DNA of 26,307 nt, taken from assembly GCA_964236495.1 (NCBI GenBank), contig CAXSBR010000031.1, forward strand, positions 1-26,307. The letters run 5' to 3'. This stretch comes from CAXSBR01 sp964236495. Lineage in GTDB: Bacteria; Actinomycetota; Actinomycetes; Mycobacteriales; Jatrophihabitantaceae. Under the pieces are notes generated by a model. That model was given only the letters and a program-made list of their open reading frames with translations, was not told where the DNA came from and searched no databases. Made by a program: the position numbers and the translations under genes. This document shows positions 1-7,276 of the stretch, piece by piece; position 1 is the stretch's first letter, and every line of letters starts with the position of its first letter.

Positions 1-2
1 TC

Positions 3-587
3 TTCAGCGTCACGCACTCGGACTGGGCGCGTTTCTCCGACAAAGCCATGGTTGCTCGCGCCGTCCTCTACCCCGTTCTCGTCGCAATCGTCCCACTGCT
101 CTGGTGGCTTCGCAGACGACGCAACGCCAGCGTCGACTATCCCGCGGCGGCCGCCGCGCTGTTCACATTGCCGTTCCTGATCGACATCGCCGGCAACGCC
201 CTGGATCTGTATGACCGGGTCGACCACTTCGACGACGCGTGCCACTTCGCCAACTGGGCGCTGATGTGCACAGCGTTGGGACTGCTATTGATCAGGCTGC
301 CCGGCATGGCGGCCTGGAACATCGCGGCCCTGTGCATTGGATTCGGCGCCAGCATCGTAATCCTGTGGGAGATCGGCGAATATCAGACGTTCATTCTCGA
401 CACGCCCGAGGCGACGACGGCCTACCGCGACACCATCGGTGATCTGGCGCTGGGTATGAGTGGCTCCGTTGTCGCCGGCGTTGCCGTCGCGCTGACAGCC
501 TGGCGTCAGCGACGCCGAGGGGAGGCTGAGGCAGCGGTTCAGCCACCTTGGCGAAGTCCTCGCCCACGATGTCGAGGCCCTCGGTGA
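3..587 (+). CDS. Multi-pass membrane protein, partial at the left edge (YjdF/DUF2238-like, tentative)
   Basis: The frame is open to the window edge. The first in-frame ATG is at 48, but the residues before it (THSDWARFSDKA) look coding, so the true start may lie outside the window. From 48 the product is 179 residues with about four hydrophobic segments. It carries YDRVDHFDD and WEIGEY motifs between helices, which recall the YDRxxHF and WEIxE motifs of DUF2238/YjdF-type membrane proteins of unknown function. I would not claim the family firmly. The last 15 or so residues are read through DNA that, on the other strand, is a degenerate gabT tail (539 onward). The native C-terminus, which probably ended soon after the AWRQRRR segment, may therefore have been lost or replaced. 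Confidence 0.6.
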   Translation, partial: FSVTHSDWARFSDKAMVARAVLYPVLVAIVPLLWWLRRRRNASVDYPAAAAALFTLPFLIDIAGNALDLYDRVDHFDDACHFANWALMCTALGLLLIRLPGMAAWNIAALCIGFGASIVILWEIGEYQTFILDTPEATTAYRDTIGDLALGMSGSVVAGVAVALTAWRQRRRGEAEAAVQPPWRSPRPRCRGPR

Positions 588-846
588 GCAGTTCTTCACC
601 GATCGACAGCGGCGGCAGGAAACGCAGCACGTTGCCATAGGCACCGGCGGTTAGCGTGATCAGATCCTGTTGGTGACACGCGGCGGCAAGTGCTGCGGTC
701 AACTTTGCGTCCGAAGTCTTAGCCACCGGGTCCGACACCAATTCGACGGCCAGCATGGCACCACGTCCGCGGACATCGCCGATCGAGGAGAACTTCTCCT
801 CCAGCTCGGTCATCCGTTCGGCGTGGGCTAGGGGGGAGCCGCCGTA
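539..846 (-). pseudogene. Decayed 3' fragment of gabT (second copy)
   Basis: On the minus strand about 90 residues, from TELEEKFSSIGDVRG to EDFAKVA, match the C-terminus of the intact gabT at 2504-3838 with about nine substitutions. Just upstream in the same frame is YGGSPLA, matching gabT's YGGNPVA. It is joined to TELEEKF with roughly 26 codons missing, so the fragment carries an internal deletion. The rest of the enzyme, including the PLP lysine region, is absent. At its 3' end a TGA remains at 539-541 but is out of frame by one base, so the frame runs on into the membrane gene. About 10% protein divergence argues against a very fresh duplication. It may be a remnant of an older or foreign allele left by recombination. 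Confidence 0.8.
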
Positions 847-1042
847 CTTGGACCACGATTTCCACTGATGGACTGCTCAGTTGACGGCGACGCGCAGCCT
901 GCGAACACCGACGCTTCAACAATGCCGCACATGTAAAGGCCCTAACGACGTCGCCGTGCGGTGGTAGCGGTTCCGCCGCTCCGCCGGTGGCATACGGCGA
1001 CACCGCGACTGCCGTGAATTACGTGGGCTGTGCCTGAGTTCC

Positions 1043-1058
1043 CTCGCCGCCAGGCGAG
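1043..1058. terminator. Small hairpin downstream of the lipoprotein gene
   Basis: CTCGCC and GGCGAG form a perfect 6-bp stem around a GCCA loop, about 50 bases past the lipoprotein stop codon. There is no T-tract, so intrinsic termination is only a possibility. The rest of the gap between the gabT fragment and the lipoprotein gene (847-1106, about 260 bases) shows no convincing gene. Confidence 0.3.
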
Positions 1059-1106
1059 TGCGGTACAACTATCCGTCACCCTCCGCTATTGCCGGACCGG
1101 CGCGAG

Positions 1107-1826
1107 TCAACGGGTTGACGTAGACTTTCGCCTCTCCTGGACCACTTTTTGGTAGCGAGCGGCTGGATCTAATGCGCGATATTTGTCCGCGATCGGATCG
1201 GAGTGCGCGTTGACGATCGTACTTTGCGTATCTGCAACGCTTCGATCGATCATCTTCTGGACGTCCGGCGCGACCGGTTCGCCGGGTAACTTGCCAAGCC
1301 AAGCACCGCTTCCTACTTTGTCGCCGTCAGCGGGGATGACAGCCGAGGGTCCGAGCTCCGACCAATTGCCGTCTGCAAAGCGTGCTGCGGTCAAGACGTA
1401 GTTGTGGCCAACGTCGAGGCGAGCACCACCGCGACTGACCGTCGGTACTCGCTTTCCTGCTTTCACTACCCAGCCCAAAGTTCGGAGTTGCAGGGCTTTT
1501 GGTGCGGTAGCACCCCGCGCGACCCACAGTACTTTCCGAACATCGACGGTCACGGTCCGTAGTACCAGCCCTTCGTGCGTTCGCTTTACATCCGCTGAGT
1601 CCGGCTCCGACTGCTCAGAAGTTACCCTACCCAAGACGGTGAGGTCACCGTAGCTCTTCCAATCAGATATGGATTCGCTCGGTACCGAGACGGCGCCGTC
1701 TGCAACCACCACTTTGGGTACTGCTTGACCTTGTGAAGACGACGAGCACGCAGCCAAAGCGCACATCAACGTTACCGTCGAAAGGGCAATCTGCACCCTA
1801 TTTTGACCCTGCAGACTGCGAATCAT
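1107..1826 (-). CDS. Secreted lipoprotein of unknown function
   Basis: This 239-residue protein has a lipoprotein signal peptide: a short positive N-terminus, a hydrophobic stretch, then the lipobox LAAC with Cys27 as the predicted acylated residue and a Ser-rich linker. The mature part is about 210 residues, with segments such as DWKSYGDLTVLGRVTSE and LDVGHNYVLTAARF that suggest a beta-rich extracytoplasmic domain. I do not recognise the family. A Shine-Dalgarno AGGAGA sits 5 bases before the ATG and overlaps the stop codon of the broken protease gene upstream, so the two formed one operon. The reading frame is intact even though its partner is destroyed. It could have been an inhibitor, anchor or chaperone for the protease, but that is inference from position only. 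Confidence 0.75.
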   Translation of the reverse strand: MIRSLQGQNRVQIALSTVTLMCALAACSSSSQGQAVPKVVVADGAVSVPSESISDWKSYGDLTVLGRVTSEQSEPDSADVKRTHEGLVLRTVTVDVRKVLWVARGATAPKALQLRTLGWVVKAGKRVPTVSRGGARLDVGHNYVLTAARFADGNWSELGPSAVIPADGDKVGSGAWLGKLPGEPVAPDVQKMIDRSVADTQSTIVNAHSDPIADKYRALDPAARYQKVVQERRKSTSTR

Positions 1827-1835
1827 GACGGTCTC

Positions 1836-2460
1836 CTAATAGGTATAGTTGATCCAGCTTCGCGCGTCTGAACTGAGCCCGTTATGCACTCCATCTAGAG
1901 GATTGACCATGCAGCCCAACCGACCATCTGTGGCGCTGATCCGCGGCGAAGCTTGATCTCCATGCGTCAATCCGACGGCGTGCCCGGTTTCGTGACAGGA
2001 CAAGGCGGACGAGGGAGTTTGGGAATCGAACTGCACGTAGTGTTGGTCGCACTTAAGGTTCGATGCCGCGTTGTCGCACCAGGTGTAGCCGATGAAGGCT
2101 CCGCTAAGAGAACCTTGACGGTAGATAATGTCGGTTTCAGCAGAACCTGTTTACGACGGCGAAGCAGCGTACGTTACATTAAGGTCCGTGGAATTATACT
2201 GATTATTCAACGCATCACCGATATTGAGCTGACCTTGGTACGATATTGAACCTTCGCAGAAGACGGTAAGCGAAATTGTTATCACTTTCGCAGAAGATGC
2301 CGTATATTTCGCTGTCATTACAAGCCCAGTTGGTGTTGGAGGTTGGATACATGTTGTCGTAGGTCGGCACTGCGCTAGCAGCGACCGGCGATACCTATAA
2401 GCTCGCGCTCAGCGCAACCACCAATAGTGTGGCCGCTTTGATGCCGCTCCCTATACGCAT
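1836..2460 (-). pseudogene. Broken secreted metzincin-like protease
   Basis: Reading the minus strand from ATG at 2460 gives a signal peptide (MRIGSGIKAATLLVVALSAS) interrupted by TAG at 2395-2397. It continues in frame to the likely cleavage site VAASA and a Cys-containing mature segment. A +1 frameshift near 2275-2281 moves the coding into LTVFCEGSISYQGQLNIGD. A TAA at 2151-2153 interrupts again, and the same frame then runs to the C-terminus. That last part holds HETGHAVGLTH, the HExxHxxGxxH zinc site of metzincins, followed by CMVNP, a plausible Met-turn. Two nonsense codons and one frameshift make this a pseudogene unless the sequence is faulty. Base composition is unusual: lines 2161-2220 and 2281-2340 are only about 43-45% G+C by hand count. 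It is the first gene of a two-gene unit with the lipoprotein. Confidence 0.8.
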
Positions 2461-2466
2461 GACCAG

Positions 2467-2495
2467 AGTATGAGCGGATAGCACCCCTGCGTCAA
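2467..2495 (-). promoter_or_regulatory. Promoter of the protease-lipoprotein unit
   Basis: On the minus strand TTGACG (2490-2495) is followed after exactly 17 bases by CATACT (2467-2472), close to the housekeeping sigma consensus. Six bases then lead to the ATG at 2460, so transcription would start at or beside the ATG and give a leaderless mRNA. The promoter begins only about 8 bases beyond the gabT stop codon. Confidence 0.6.
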
Positions 2496-2503
2496 GCGCC
2501 TCT

Positions 2504-3838
2504 TCACGCGAGGGTGGCGAAGGCCTCGCCCACGATGTCGAGGCCCTCGGTGAGCAGTTCTTCACCGATCGACAGCGGCGGCAGGAAACGCAGCACGTTG
2601 CCATAGGTACCGGCGGTTAGCGTGATCAGACCCTGTTGGTGGCAGGCAGCGGCAAGTGCAGCGGTCAGCCTTGCGTCCGGCGTCTTGGCCACCGGATCGG
2701 ACACCAGCTCCACGGCGAGCATGGCGCCGCGGCCGCGGACGTCACCGATCGAAGAGAACTTCTCCTTCAGCTCGGTCAACCGCGGCAGCATCACCGACTC
2801 GATCCGCCGCGCTGCTCCGCACAGGTCCTCGGCCTGCATCGTCTCGATGGCGCCCAGCGCGGCGGCGCACGCGACCGGGTTGCCGCCGTACGTGCCGCCC
2901 AGACCGCCGCCGTGCACGGCGTCCATCAGCTCGGCCCGGCCGGTGACGCCCGAGAGCGGCAGGCCACCGGCGATGCCCTTGGCGGTGGTGATCAGGTCGG
3001 GAACGACGCCTTCGTAGTCGCAGGCGAACCAGTCGCCGGTGCGACAGAAGCCGGACTGGATTTCGTCGGCGATGAAGACGATGCCGTTGTCCTGGCACCA
3101 TTGCGCTACCCGGGCCAGCCAGCCTCTGGGCGGAACGATGAAGCCGCCCTCACCCTGAATGGGTTCGATGACAACCGCCGCCACCGCATCCTCGCCGACC
3201 TGGGTGTGCACCTGGGAGGTGAACGCCGCGAAGCTCTCCTCGGCACATCGCTCCTCGCCGGTGGGCCAGCGGTAGGGGTAGGCCATCGGTGCGCGGTAGA
3301 CCTCGCCGGCGAACGGTCCGAACCCGTGCTTGTAGGGCATCGACTTGGCCGTCAACGCCATCGTGAGGTTCGTGCGGCCGTGATAGGCGTGGTCGAAGGC
3401 GATCACCGCGTCGCGACCGGTGGCCACCCGCGCGATCTTGACAGCGTTCTCCACCGCCTCCGCGCCGGAGTTGAACAGCGCCGACCGCTTCTCGTGGTCG
3501 CCTGGCGTCAGCTCGTTGAGCTTTTCGGCGACCTCCACGTACTCCTCGTAGGGCGTGACCATGAAGCAGGTGTGGGTGAAGTCGGCCACCTGCGCCTGCA
3601 CCCGCTCGACCACGCGCGGCGCGGAGTTGCCCACCGTCGTCACCGCGATGCCCGAGCCGAAGTCGATCAGCTGATTGCCGTCGACATCGACGACGATGCC
3701 GCCGCCGGCTCGCTCGACGTACACGGGCAGCGTCGATCCGACACCGCTGGCGACGGCCGAGCGCCGGCGTGCATGCAGCGCCTGCGACGCGGGGCCGGGA
3801 ATCGCGGTGGCAAGGTGGCGCTTCTGCTCGACGGTCAT
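2504..3838 (-). CDS. gabT: 4-aminobutyrate aminotransferase
   Basis: This is a 444-residue class III PLP-dependent aminotransferase that transfers the amino group of GABA to 2-oxoglutarate, giving succinate semialdehyde and glutamate in the cytosol. Visible features are FNSGAEAVENA (residues 122-132, cofactor phosphate region), the AYHGRTNLTM segment, ADE with Asp258 (pyridine nitrogen) and TTAKG with Lys287 as Schiff-base lysine, followed by GGLGGTYGGNPVACAAA. Length and sequence fit actinobacterial GabT closely. I chose ATG 3838 (MTVEQKRH), which matches the usual N-terminus; an in-frame start at 3907 adds 23 atypical residues. No strong ribosome site is visible. The dehydrogenase that makes GABA lies 109 bases upstream on the same strand. 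The last 90 or so codons are duplicated in degenerate form at 539-846. Confidence 0.95.
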   Translation of the reverse strand: MTVEQKRHLATAIPGPASQALHARRRSAVASGVGSTLPVYVERAGGGIVVDVDGNQLIDFGSGIAVTTVGNSAPRVVERVQAQVADFTHTCFMVTPYEEYVEVAEKLNELTPGDHEKRSALFNSGAEAVENAVKIARVATGRDAVIAFDHAYHGRTNLTMALTAKSMPYKHGFGPFAGEVYRAPMAYPYRWPTGEERCAEESFAAFTSQVHTQVGEDAVAAVVIEPIQGEGGFIVPPRGWLARVAQWCQDNGIVFIADEIQSGFCRTGDWFACDYEGVVPDLITTAKGIAGGLPLSGVTGRAELMDAVHGGGLGGTYGGNPVACAAALGAIETMQAEDLCGAARRIESVMLPRLTELKEKFSSIGDVRGRGAMLAVELVSDPVAKTPDARLTAALAAACHQQGLITLTAGTYGNVLRFLPPLSIGEELLTEGLDIVGEAFATLA

Positions 3839-3873
3839 GCAGACATGATGCTCTGTCCGTCCGACGGTTTCGA

Positions 3874-3934
3874 GTCGCCTCCTGTTGAAAGGCCGAGGCC
3901 AACGCACGGCCCTTTGACGCAGCGCCGAGGCGAC
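3874..3934. promoter_or_regulatory. Long nested inverted repeat between patD and gabT
   Basis: GTCGCCTC (3874-3881) pairs with GAGGCGAC (3927-3934), a perfect 8-bp outer stem. Inside it AAAGGCCG (3888-3895) can pair with CGGCCCTTT (3907-3915) with one bulged base. The structure fills most of the 109-base gap between the dehydrogenase stop and the gabT start. It could be a terminator-like or processing hairpin that sets the ratio of the two enzymes; no function is demonstrated. Confidence 0.4.
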
Positions 3935-3947
3935 CCAGAGGTCGATC

Positions 3948-5378
3948 TCAGAAGTCGATGTTGTGCATGACGTGCTTGATGCGGGTGTAGTCCTCCAGGC
4001 CGTACATCGACAGGTCCTTGCCGTAGCCGGAGTGCTTGAACCCGCCGTGGGGCATCTCGGCGACGATGGGGATGTGGGTGTTCACCCAGACGCAGCCGAA
4101 GTCCAGCCGACGCGACACCCGCATGGCGCGGCCGTGGTCGCGCGTCCACACACTCGACGCCAACCCGTACTCGATGTCGTTGGCCCAGCGCACGGCCTCG
4201 TCCTCGTCGCTGAACTGCTGGACGGTGATCACCGGACCGAAGATCTCGTGCTGGATCGCCTCGTCGTTCTGCTGCATGCCCGACACCACTGTCGGCTGCC
4301 AGAAGAAGCCCTGCGAACCACCCTGCGCACCGCCGGCCAGCACGGTCGCGTGATCGGGCAGGCCCGAGATCATCGTCTGGACGTGGTTGAGCTGGTTGGC
4401 GTTGTTGAGCGGGCCGTAGAGGATGTCGTCGTCGGCCGGAGCCCCGAACTTCGTCGCTCGCGCCTGCTCGGCCAACGCCTGCGCGAACTCGTCGGCGATC
4501 CCGGGCGCAGCCAACACCCGGGTGGCGGCGGTGCAGTCCTGCCCGGCGTTGAAGTAGCCAGCCACGGCGATCGCCTCTGCGGCGGCCTCGATGTCCACAT
4601 CGTCGAACACGATCACGGGGGCTTTGCCGCCCAACTCGAGGTGCACGCGCTTGACGTCCTTGGCCGCCGACTGCGCCACCTGGATGCCCGCGCGTGTCGA
4701 GCCGGTGATCGACACCATCGCCGGAGTCGGGTGCTCCACGACGGCGCGACCGGTATCACGATCGCCGCAGACCACGTTGAAGACGCCCGGCGGCAGGAAC
4801 TCCGCTGCGATCTCGGCCATCAATACCGCCGACACCGGCGTCGTGTCCGAGGGCTTGAGCACCACGCAGTTGCCCGCGGCCAACGCCGGCGCGATCTTCC
4901 ACACGGCCATCATCATCGGGTAGTTCCAGGGGGCAACCTGACCCACGATCCCCACCGGCTCGCGCCGGATGTAGGACGTGTGCCCGGCCATGTACTCCCC
5001 GGCGCCGCGGCCTTCCAGCACCCGAGCGGCACCGGCGAAGAAGCGGATCTGGTCCAGCGCCGGCGGCACCTCCTCGGTGCGGGTCAGCTCGATCGGCTTG
5101 CCGGTGTTCTCGCACTCGGCGGCAATGAGTTCCTCGCTGCGCGCCTCCAGCGCGTCGGCAAACTTCAGCAAAGCCCGCTGGCGCTCGGACGGCGTGCTGT
5201 CGCGCCAGGTCTCGAAGGCTGCACTGGCCGCACCGTAGGCGCGGTCGACGTCCTGGGCGCCCGACAGCGCGGCACTGGCGAACACCTCGCCGGTCGCAGG
5301 GTTGACCAGGTCCGACGTGCGGCCGTCGGCAGAATCGGCCAGCTGGCCGTTGATGAAGTTCTGCACCGTAGTGGCCAT
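3948..5378 (-). CDS. patD: Gamma-aminobutyraldehyde dehydrogenase (NAD-dependent)
   Basis: This 476-residue member of the aldehyde dehydrogenase superfamily is expected to oxidise 4-aminobutanal, from putrescine, to GABA. Visible active-site parts are APWNYP (Asn152, oxyanion), LELGGK (Glu248, general base) and NAGQDCTA (Cys282, nucleophile). The C-terminal stretch with MPHGGFKHSGYGKD and YGLEDYTRIKHVM is typical of the PatD/aminobutyraldehyde group rather than of succinate-semialdehyde dehydrogenases. A betaine-aldehyde-type substrate cannot be fully excluded. A Shine-Dalgarno AGGAG lies about 8 bases before the ATG. The downstream neighbour gabT consumes the product, so the pair forms a putrescine/GABA catabolic unit. 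Confidence 0.9.
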   Translation of the reverse strand: MATTVQNFINGQLADSADGRTSDLVNPATGEVFASAALSGAQDVDRAYGAASAAFETWRDSTPSERQRALLKFADALEARSEELIAAECENTGKPIELTRTEEVPPALDQIRFFAGAARVLEGRGAGEYMAGHTSYIRREPVGIVGQVAPWNYPMMMAVWKIAPALAAGNCVVLKPSDTTPVSAVLMAEIAAEFLPPGVFNVVCGDRDTGRAVVEHPTPAMVSITGSTRAGIQVAQSAAKDVKRVHLELGGKAPVIVFDDVDIEAAAEAIAVAGYFNAGQDCTAATRVLAAPGIADEFAQALAEQARATKFGAPADDDILYGPLNNANQLNHVQTMISGLPDHATVLAGGAQGGSQGFFWQPTVVSGMQQNDEAIQHEIFGPVITVQQFSDEDEAVRWANDIEYGLASSVWTRDHGRAMRVSRRLDFGCVWVNTHIPIVAEMPHGGFKHSGYGKDLSMYGLEDYTRIKHVMHNIDF

Positions 5379-5425
5379 GTCGGGGCTCCTGATTCTTTAC
5401 ACAAGCTCGTCAGCACTGGCGAGTG

Positions 5426-5464
5426 ATTGTCGAACCTACGTCACCCGATAGGCGCCACGACAAT
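5426..5464. promoter_or_regulatory. Spaced inverted repeat upstream of patD
   Basis: ATTGTCG (5426-5432) and CGACAAT (5458-5464) are exact inverted copies with centres 32 bases apart, about three helical turns. They lie in the 97-base gap upstream of patD. This spacing suits a dimeric or looping regulator, but no regulator gene is in the window. Confidence 0.3.
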
Positions 5465-5475
5465 GCGCCGTCAGC

Positions 5476-6957
5476 TCACCTCGGCACGGTGACGGTCTTG
5501 GCGCCCATCGACAGGTACGGCCGGCCGTGATGGACGTCGGACTTGAGCGTGTAGACGGTGTAGGTGTGCCGCCCGGGCTTGGCGCCGGTCAGCGTGATGA
5601 CGAAGCCGTGCTTGCCGGACACGTGCTTCCTGCGGTTGACGTCGAGGCGTGCGACCGCCGCCGGAAAATCGCCGACCAGCTTGCCGTTCTCCACCACCCG
5701 CACCACGCTCGAGGCGCTGGGCCGGTCGCGGTCGTAGGCCCAGCCGGTGAGTACCGGGTGCTTGGCCACGATGCGGGCGGAGTCGTAGTACCCCTCCGGA
5801 TTGCCGTTCACGCGTACCTGGGCGGCGCACTTGCCGACGTCCGACCCAGGCCCGATGTTCTTGGCGACCACGCAGAAGGTGAACCTGCCGTTGGGCACCC
5901 GGAAGGTCAGCCGATAGCCGTGCCGGCCGGTCACGTGCCTGACGCGGTTGACGTCGGGCCGACTGATGCTGGTCGTCGTCGTGGCCATCGTGCCCAGCCG
6001 GCTGTAGGCGACGACGGTCAGCGAGCGGGCAGGATCGTCGCGGTCGGTCGCCCAGCCGGTGATGTCAACGATGCTGCCCTGGGTGTGGACGCCCTCGGTG
6101 CGGGTGGGGGCGTGCGGCAGGCGCAGGTGCGGGCCGTGCGTGGCGGGATTGTCGATGTGCCCGTGCGGTAGGAGGATCCTCGCCTGGGCATTGCTGATCT
6201 TGCGCACGTTGCCGTAGCTCGTGTACGGGATGTGCATCGTCAGTAGCGCCACGGCGTACCGATCGCCGTCGACGTACCCGGTGCTGGGCATGACGGTGGA
6301 GTTGAAGTGGTCGTCGTCGCCGCCCCAACCCTGCTTGATCGCGGCATGCGGATCGGCCACCTTCAACCCGAAGAACTGGTCGAACCCGTCCGAACCGTAG
6401 TGGTGCGCGTGGTGCATGGCGTTGAGCAGCCACGGCCCGACCCTCTTGTCCTTGCGCACCTTGGCGTAGAACTGCGCCATCCCGACCGCGGTGATCTTGG
6501 TATTGCCCCAGTTACCGGGATAGGTGGACGGCCGGCTGCCCAAATTCTTGATCTTGTAGTGCTGCTCGATCCACGGTTCGATGCCCGCGCCACCCACGCT
6601 GGCGTAGAACGAGCTGGCGATCGCGTCGTCGGATTGGGTCACCATCTTGTACGCCCGCTTGGCAGTCGTGCCGTGCATGCGGCCCTGCAGCAGGATCCGG
6701 GTGGCAATGAACACCTTGACGACGGACTCGGTCGGAAACTCTGCGGTGGCGCTGCCGCCGGTCCAAGTCTTGCCGCTCTTGAGGTCGATCACCGCGATGC
6801 CGGTGCGGTAGCCGCGCGAGGTCGCGTACTTGGCCGCGGTCTTGACCGCCGAGTCGACGGTCGCCGCGCCCGCCGTCGCCGGTTGGTAGAGGGCGGCGGT
6901 GAACAGCCCCGCGCTCAGCGCCGCCACTGCGAAACCTGCTCCGCCCCGCATGTGCAT
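5476..6957 (-). CDS. Secreted beta-lactamase-fold protein with two C-terminal GWAxDxD modules
   Basis: This 493-residue protein has a signal peptide (hydrophobic core about residues 8-22, likely cleavage near the TAGAATVD segment). Residues about 40-265 form a class A beta-lactamase/PBP-like serine hydrolase domain. SVVK (78-81) fits the SxxK nucleophile motif, SDD (109-111) the SxN-like motif, and KQG (209-211) the KTG triad. Two repeats follow, each starting ITGWATDRDDP or LTGWAYDRDRP, each with a DVNR(V/R)(R/K)HV(T/S)G(R/K)HG(Y/F) segment, resembling beta-sandwich modules of actinobacterial secreted proteins. Residues KQG and SDD differ from the canonical KTG and SDN, so true lactamase activity is uncertain; a cell-wall or ester/amide hydrolase role is as likely. 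Start ATG 6957 has GGGAGA 5 bases upstream. Confidence 0.8.
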   Translation of the reverse strand: MHMRGGAGFAVAALSAGLFTAALYQPATAGAATVDSAVKTAAKYATSRGYRTGIAVIDLKSGKTWTGGSATAEFPTESVVKVFIATRILLQGRMHGTTAKRAYKMVTQSDDAIASSFYASVGGAGIEPWIEQHYKIKNLGSRPSTYPGNWGNTKITAVGMAQFYAKVRKDKRVGPWLLNAMHHAHHYGSDGFDQFFGLKVADPHAAIKQGWGGDDDHFNSTVMPSTGYVDGDRYAVALLTMHIPYTSYGNVRKISNAQARILLPHGHIDNPATHGPHLRLPHAPTRTEGVHTQGSIVDITGWATDRDDPARSLTVVAYSRLGTMATTTTSISRPDVNRVRHVTGRHGYRLTFRVPNGRFTFCVVAKNIGPGSDVGKCAAQVRVNGNPEGYYDSARIVAKHPVLTGWAYDRDRPSASSVVRVVENGKLVGDFPAAVARLDVNRRKHVSGKHGFVITLTGAKPGRHTYTVYTLKSDVHHGRPYLSMGAKTVTVPR

Positions 6958-7023
6958 GTGAGTCTCCCTGCTGGATCGCCGCGCGACCTGACGGCCTGCT
7001 GCCTGTCTCTGCACATCGGGCGC

Positions 7024-7036
7024 CGTTGCTGCAACG
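7024..7036. promoter_or_regulatory. Palindrome in the divergent intergenic region
   Basis: CGTTGC-T-GCAACG is a perfect 6-1-6 inverted repeat between the start of the beta-lactamase-like gene (67 bases away) and the leuA promoter (about 58 bases away). It is a candidate operator for either gene. No cognate regulator is visible. Confidence 0.3.
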
Positions 7037-7093
7037 TGAAGGTCTGATCAAGATCGTTACTGCTCGGGGCAGGTTAGGGCAAGTTTCCTGGGC

Positions 7094-7099
7094 TATCCT
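7094..7099 (+). promoter_or_regulatory. -10 box of the leuA leader transcript
   Basis: TATCCT fits the actinobacterial -10 pattern TANNNT. Six bases separate it from the GTG at 7106, so the transcript probably starts at that GTG. No clear -35 box is seen, which is common in mycobacterial promoters. Confidence 0.5.
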
Positions 7100-7105
7100 T
7101 TCAGC

Positions 7106-7207
7106 GTGCGCGCCGTGCTGGACCGTCTTCAGCCTCGCCTCGCCGCGGATTGCGCGATTGTCATTCCGGCGATGCTGCTTCTTGGCCGCCGCGACGAGAT
7201 CCGGTAA
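7106..7207 (+). CDS. Predicted leaderless leader peptide of leuA
   Basis: GTG at 7106 opens a 33-codon frame ending in TAA at 7205-7207, 87 bases before leuA. The peptide has six leucines and a branched-chain-rich run, IVIPAMLLLGRRDEIR, at its end, including three consecutive Leu codons (CTG CTT CTT). No ribosome-binding site precedes the GTG, but a TANNNT -10 box lies 6 bases upstream, as in leaderless genes. A shorter version could start at ATG 7172 (MLLLGRRDEIR). Placement just before hairpins and a leucine-biosynthetic gene suggests ribosome-mediated attenuation: stalling at scarce branched-chain aminoacyl-tRNA would change downstream folding. The peptide itself probably has no other function. 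Confidence 0.6.
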   Translation: MRAVLDRLQPRLAADCAIVIPAMLLLGRRDEIR

Positions 7208-7210
7208 CTC

Positions 7211-7276
7211 ACCGGTCGGCTCCCTCGTCGCGGGTGTTTCCGCTGCGCCGACCGCTTCGAGTCCCTTCGACCGGTC
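7211..7276 (+). promoter_or_regulatory. Candidate leuA attenuator with mutually exclusive hairpins
   Basis: One strand segment can pair with two partners. CGGTCGGC (7213-7220) pairs perfectly with GCCGACCG (7247-7254), while the overlapping ACCGGTCG (7211-7218) pairs perfectly with CGACCGGT (7268-7275). In addition GACCG (7250-7254) can pair with CGGTC (7272-7276) just before the Shine-Dalgarno at 7283-7287. A further small stem, CCGGT (7201-7205) with ACCGG (7211-7215), includes the leader stop codon. There is no U-tract, so control may act through Rho or through access to the leuA ribosome site rather than an intrinsic terminator. Confidence 0.5.

Noticed and set aside
719..1003. Minus-strand frame of 94 codons next to the gabT fragment
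   Set aside because: It overlaps the gabT remnant in a different frame, with low-complexity Arg/Pro/Ser composition and no ribosome site.
1836..2604. Phage or transposon ends around the protease-lipoprotein module
   Set aside because: No integrase, transposase, terminal inverted repeat or target-site duplication was found; only the gabT tail repeats flank it.
2636..3970. Open frame of 444 codons on the plus strand
   Set aside because: It is antisense to gabT, has no recognisable motif and is rich in Arg/His/Gly as expected for shadows in GC-rich DNA.
3963..5426. Open frame of 487 codons on the plus strand
   Set aside because: It is antisense to the well-supported aldehyde dehydrogenase, with Val/His/Arg-rich shadow composition.
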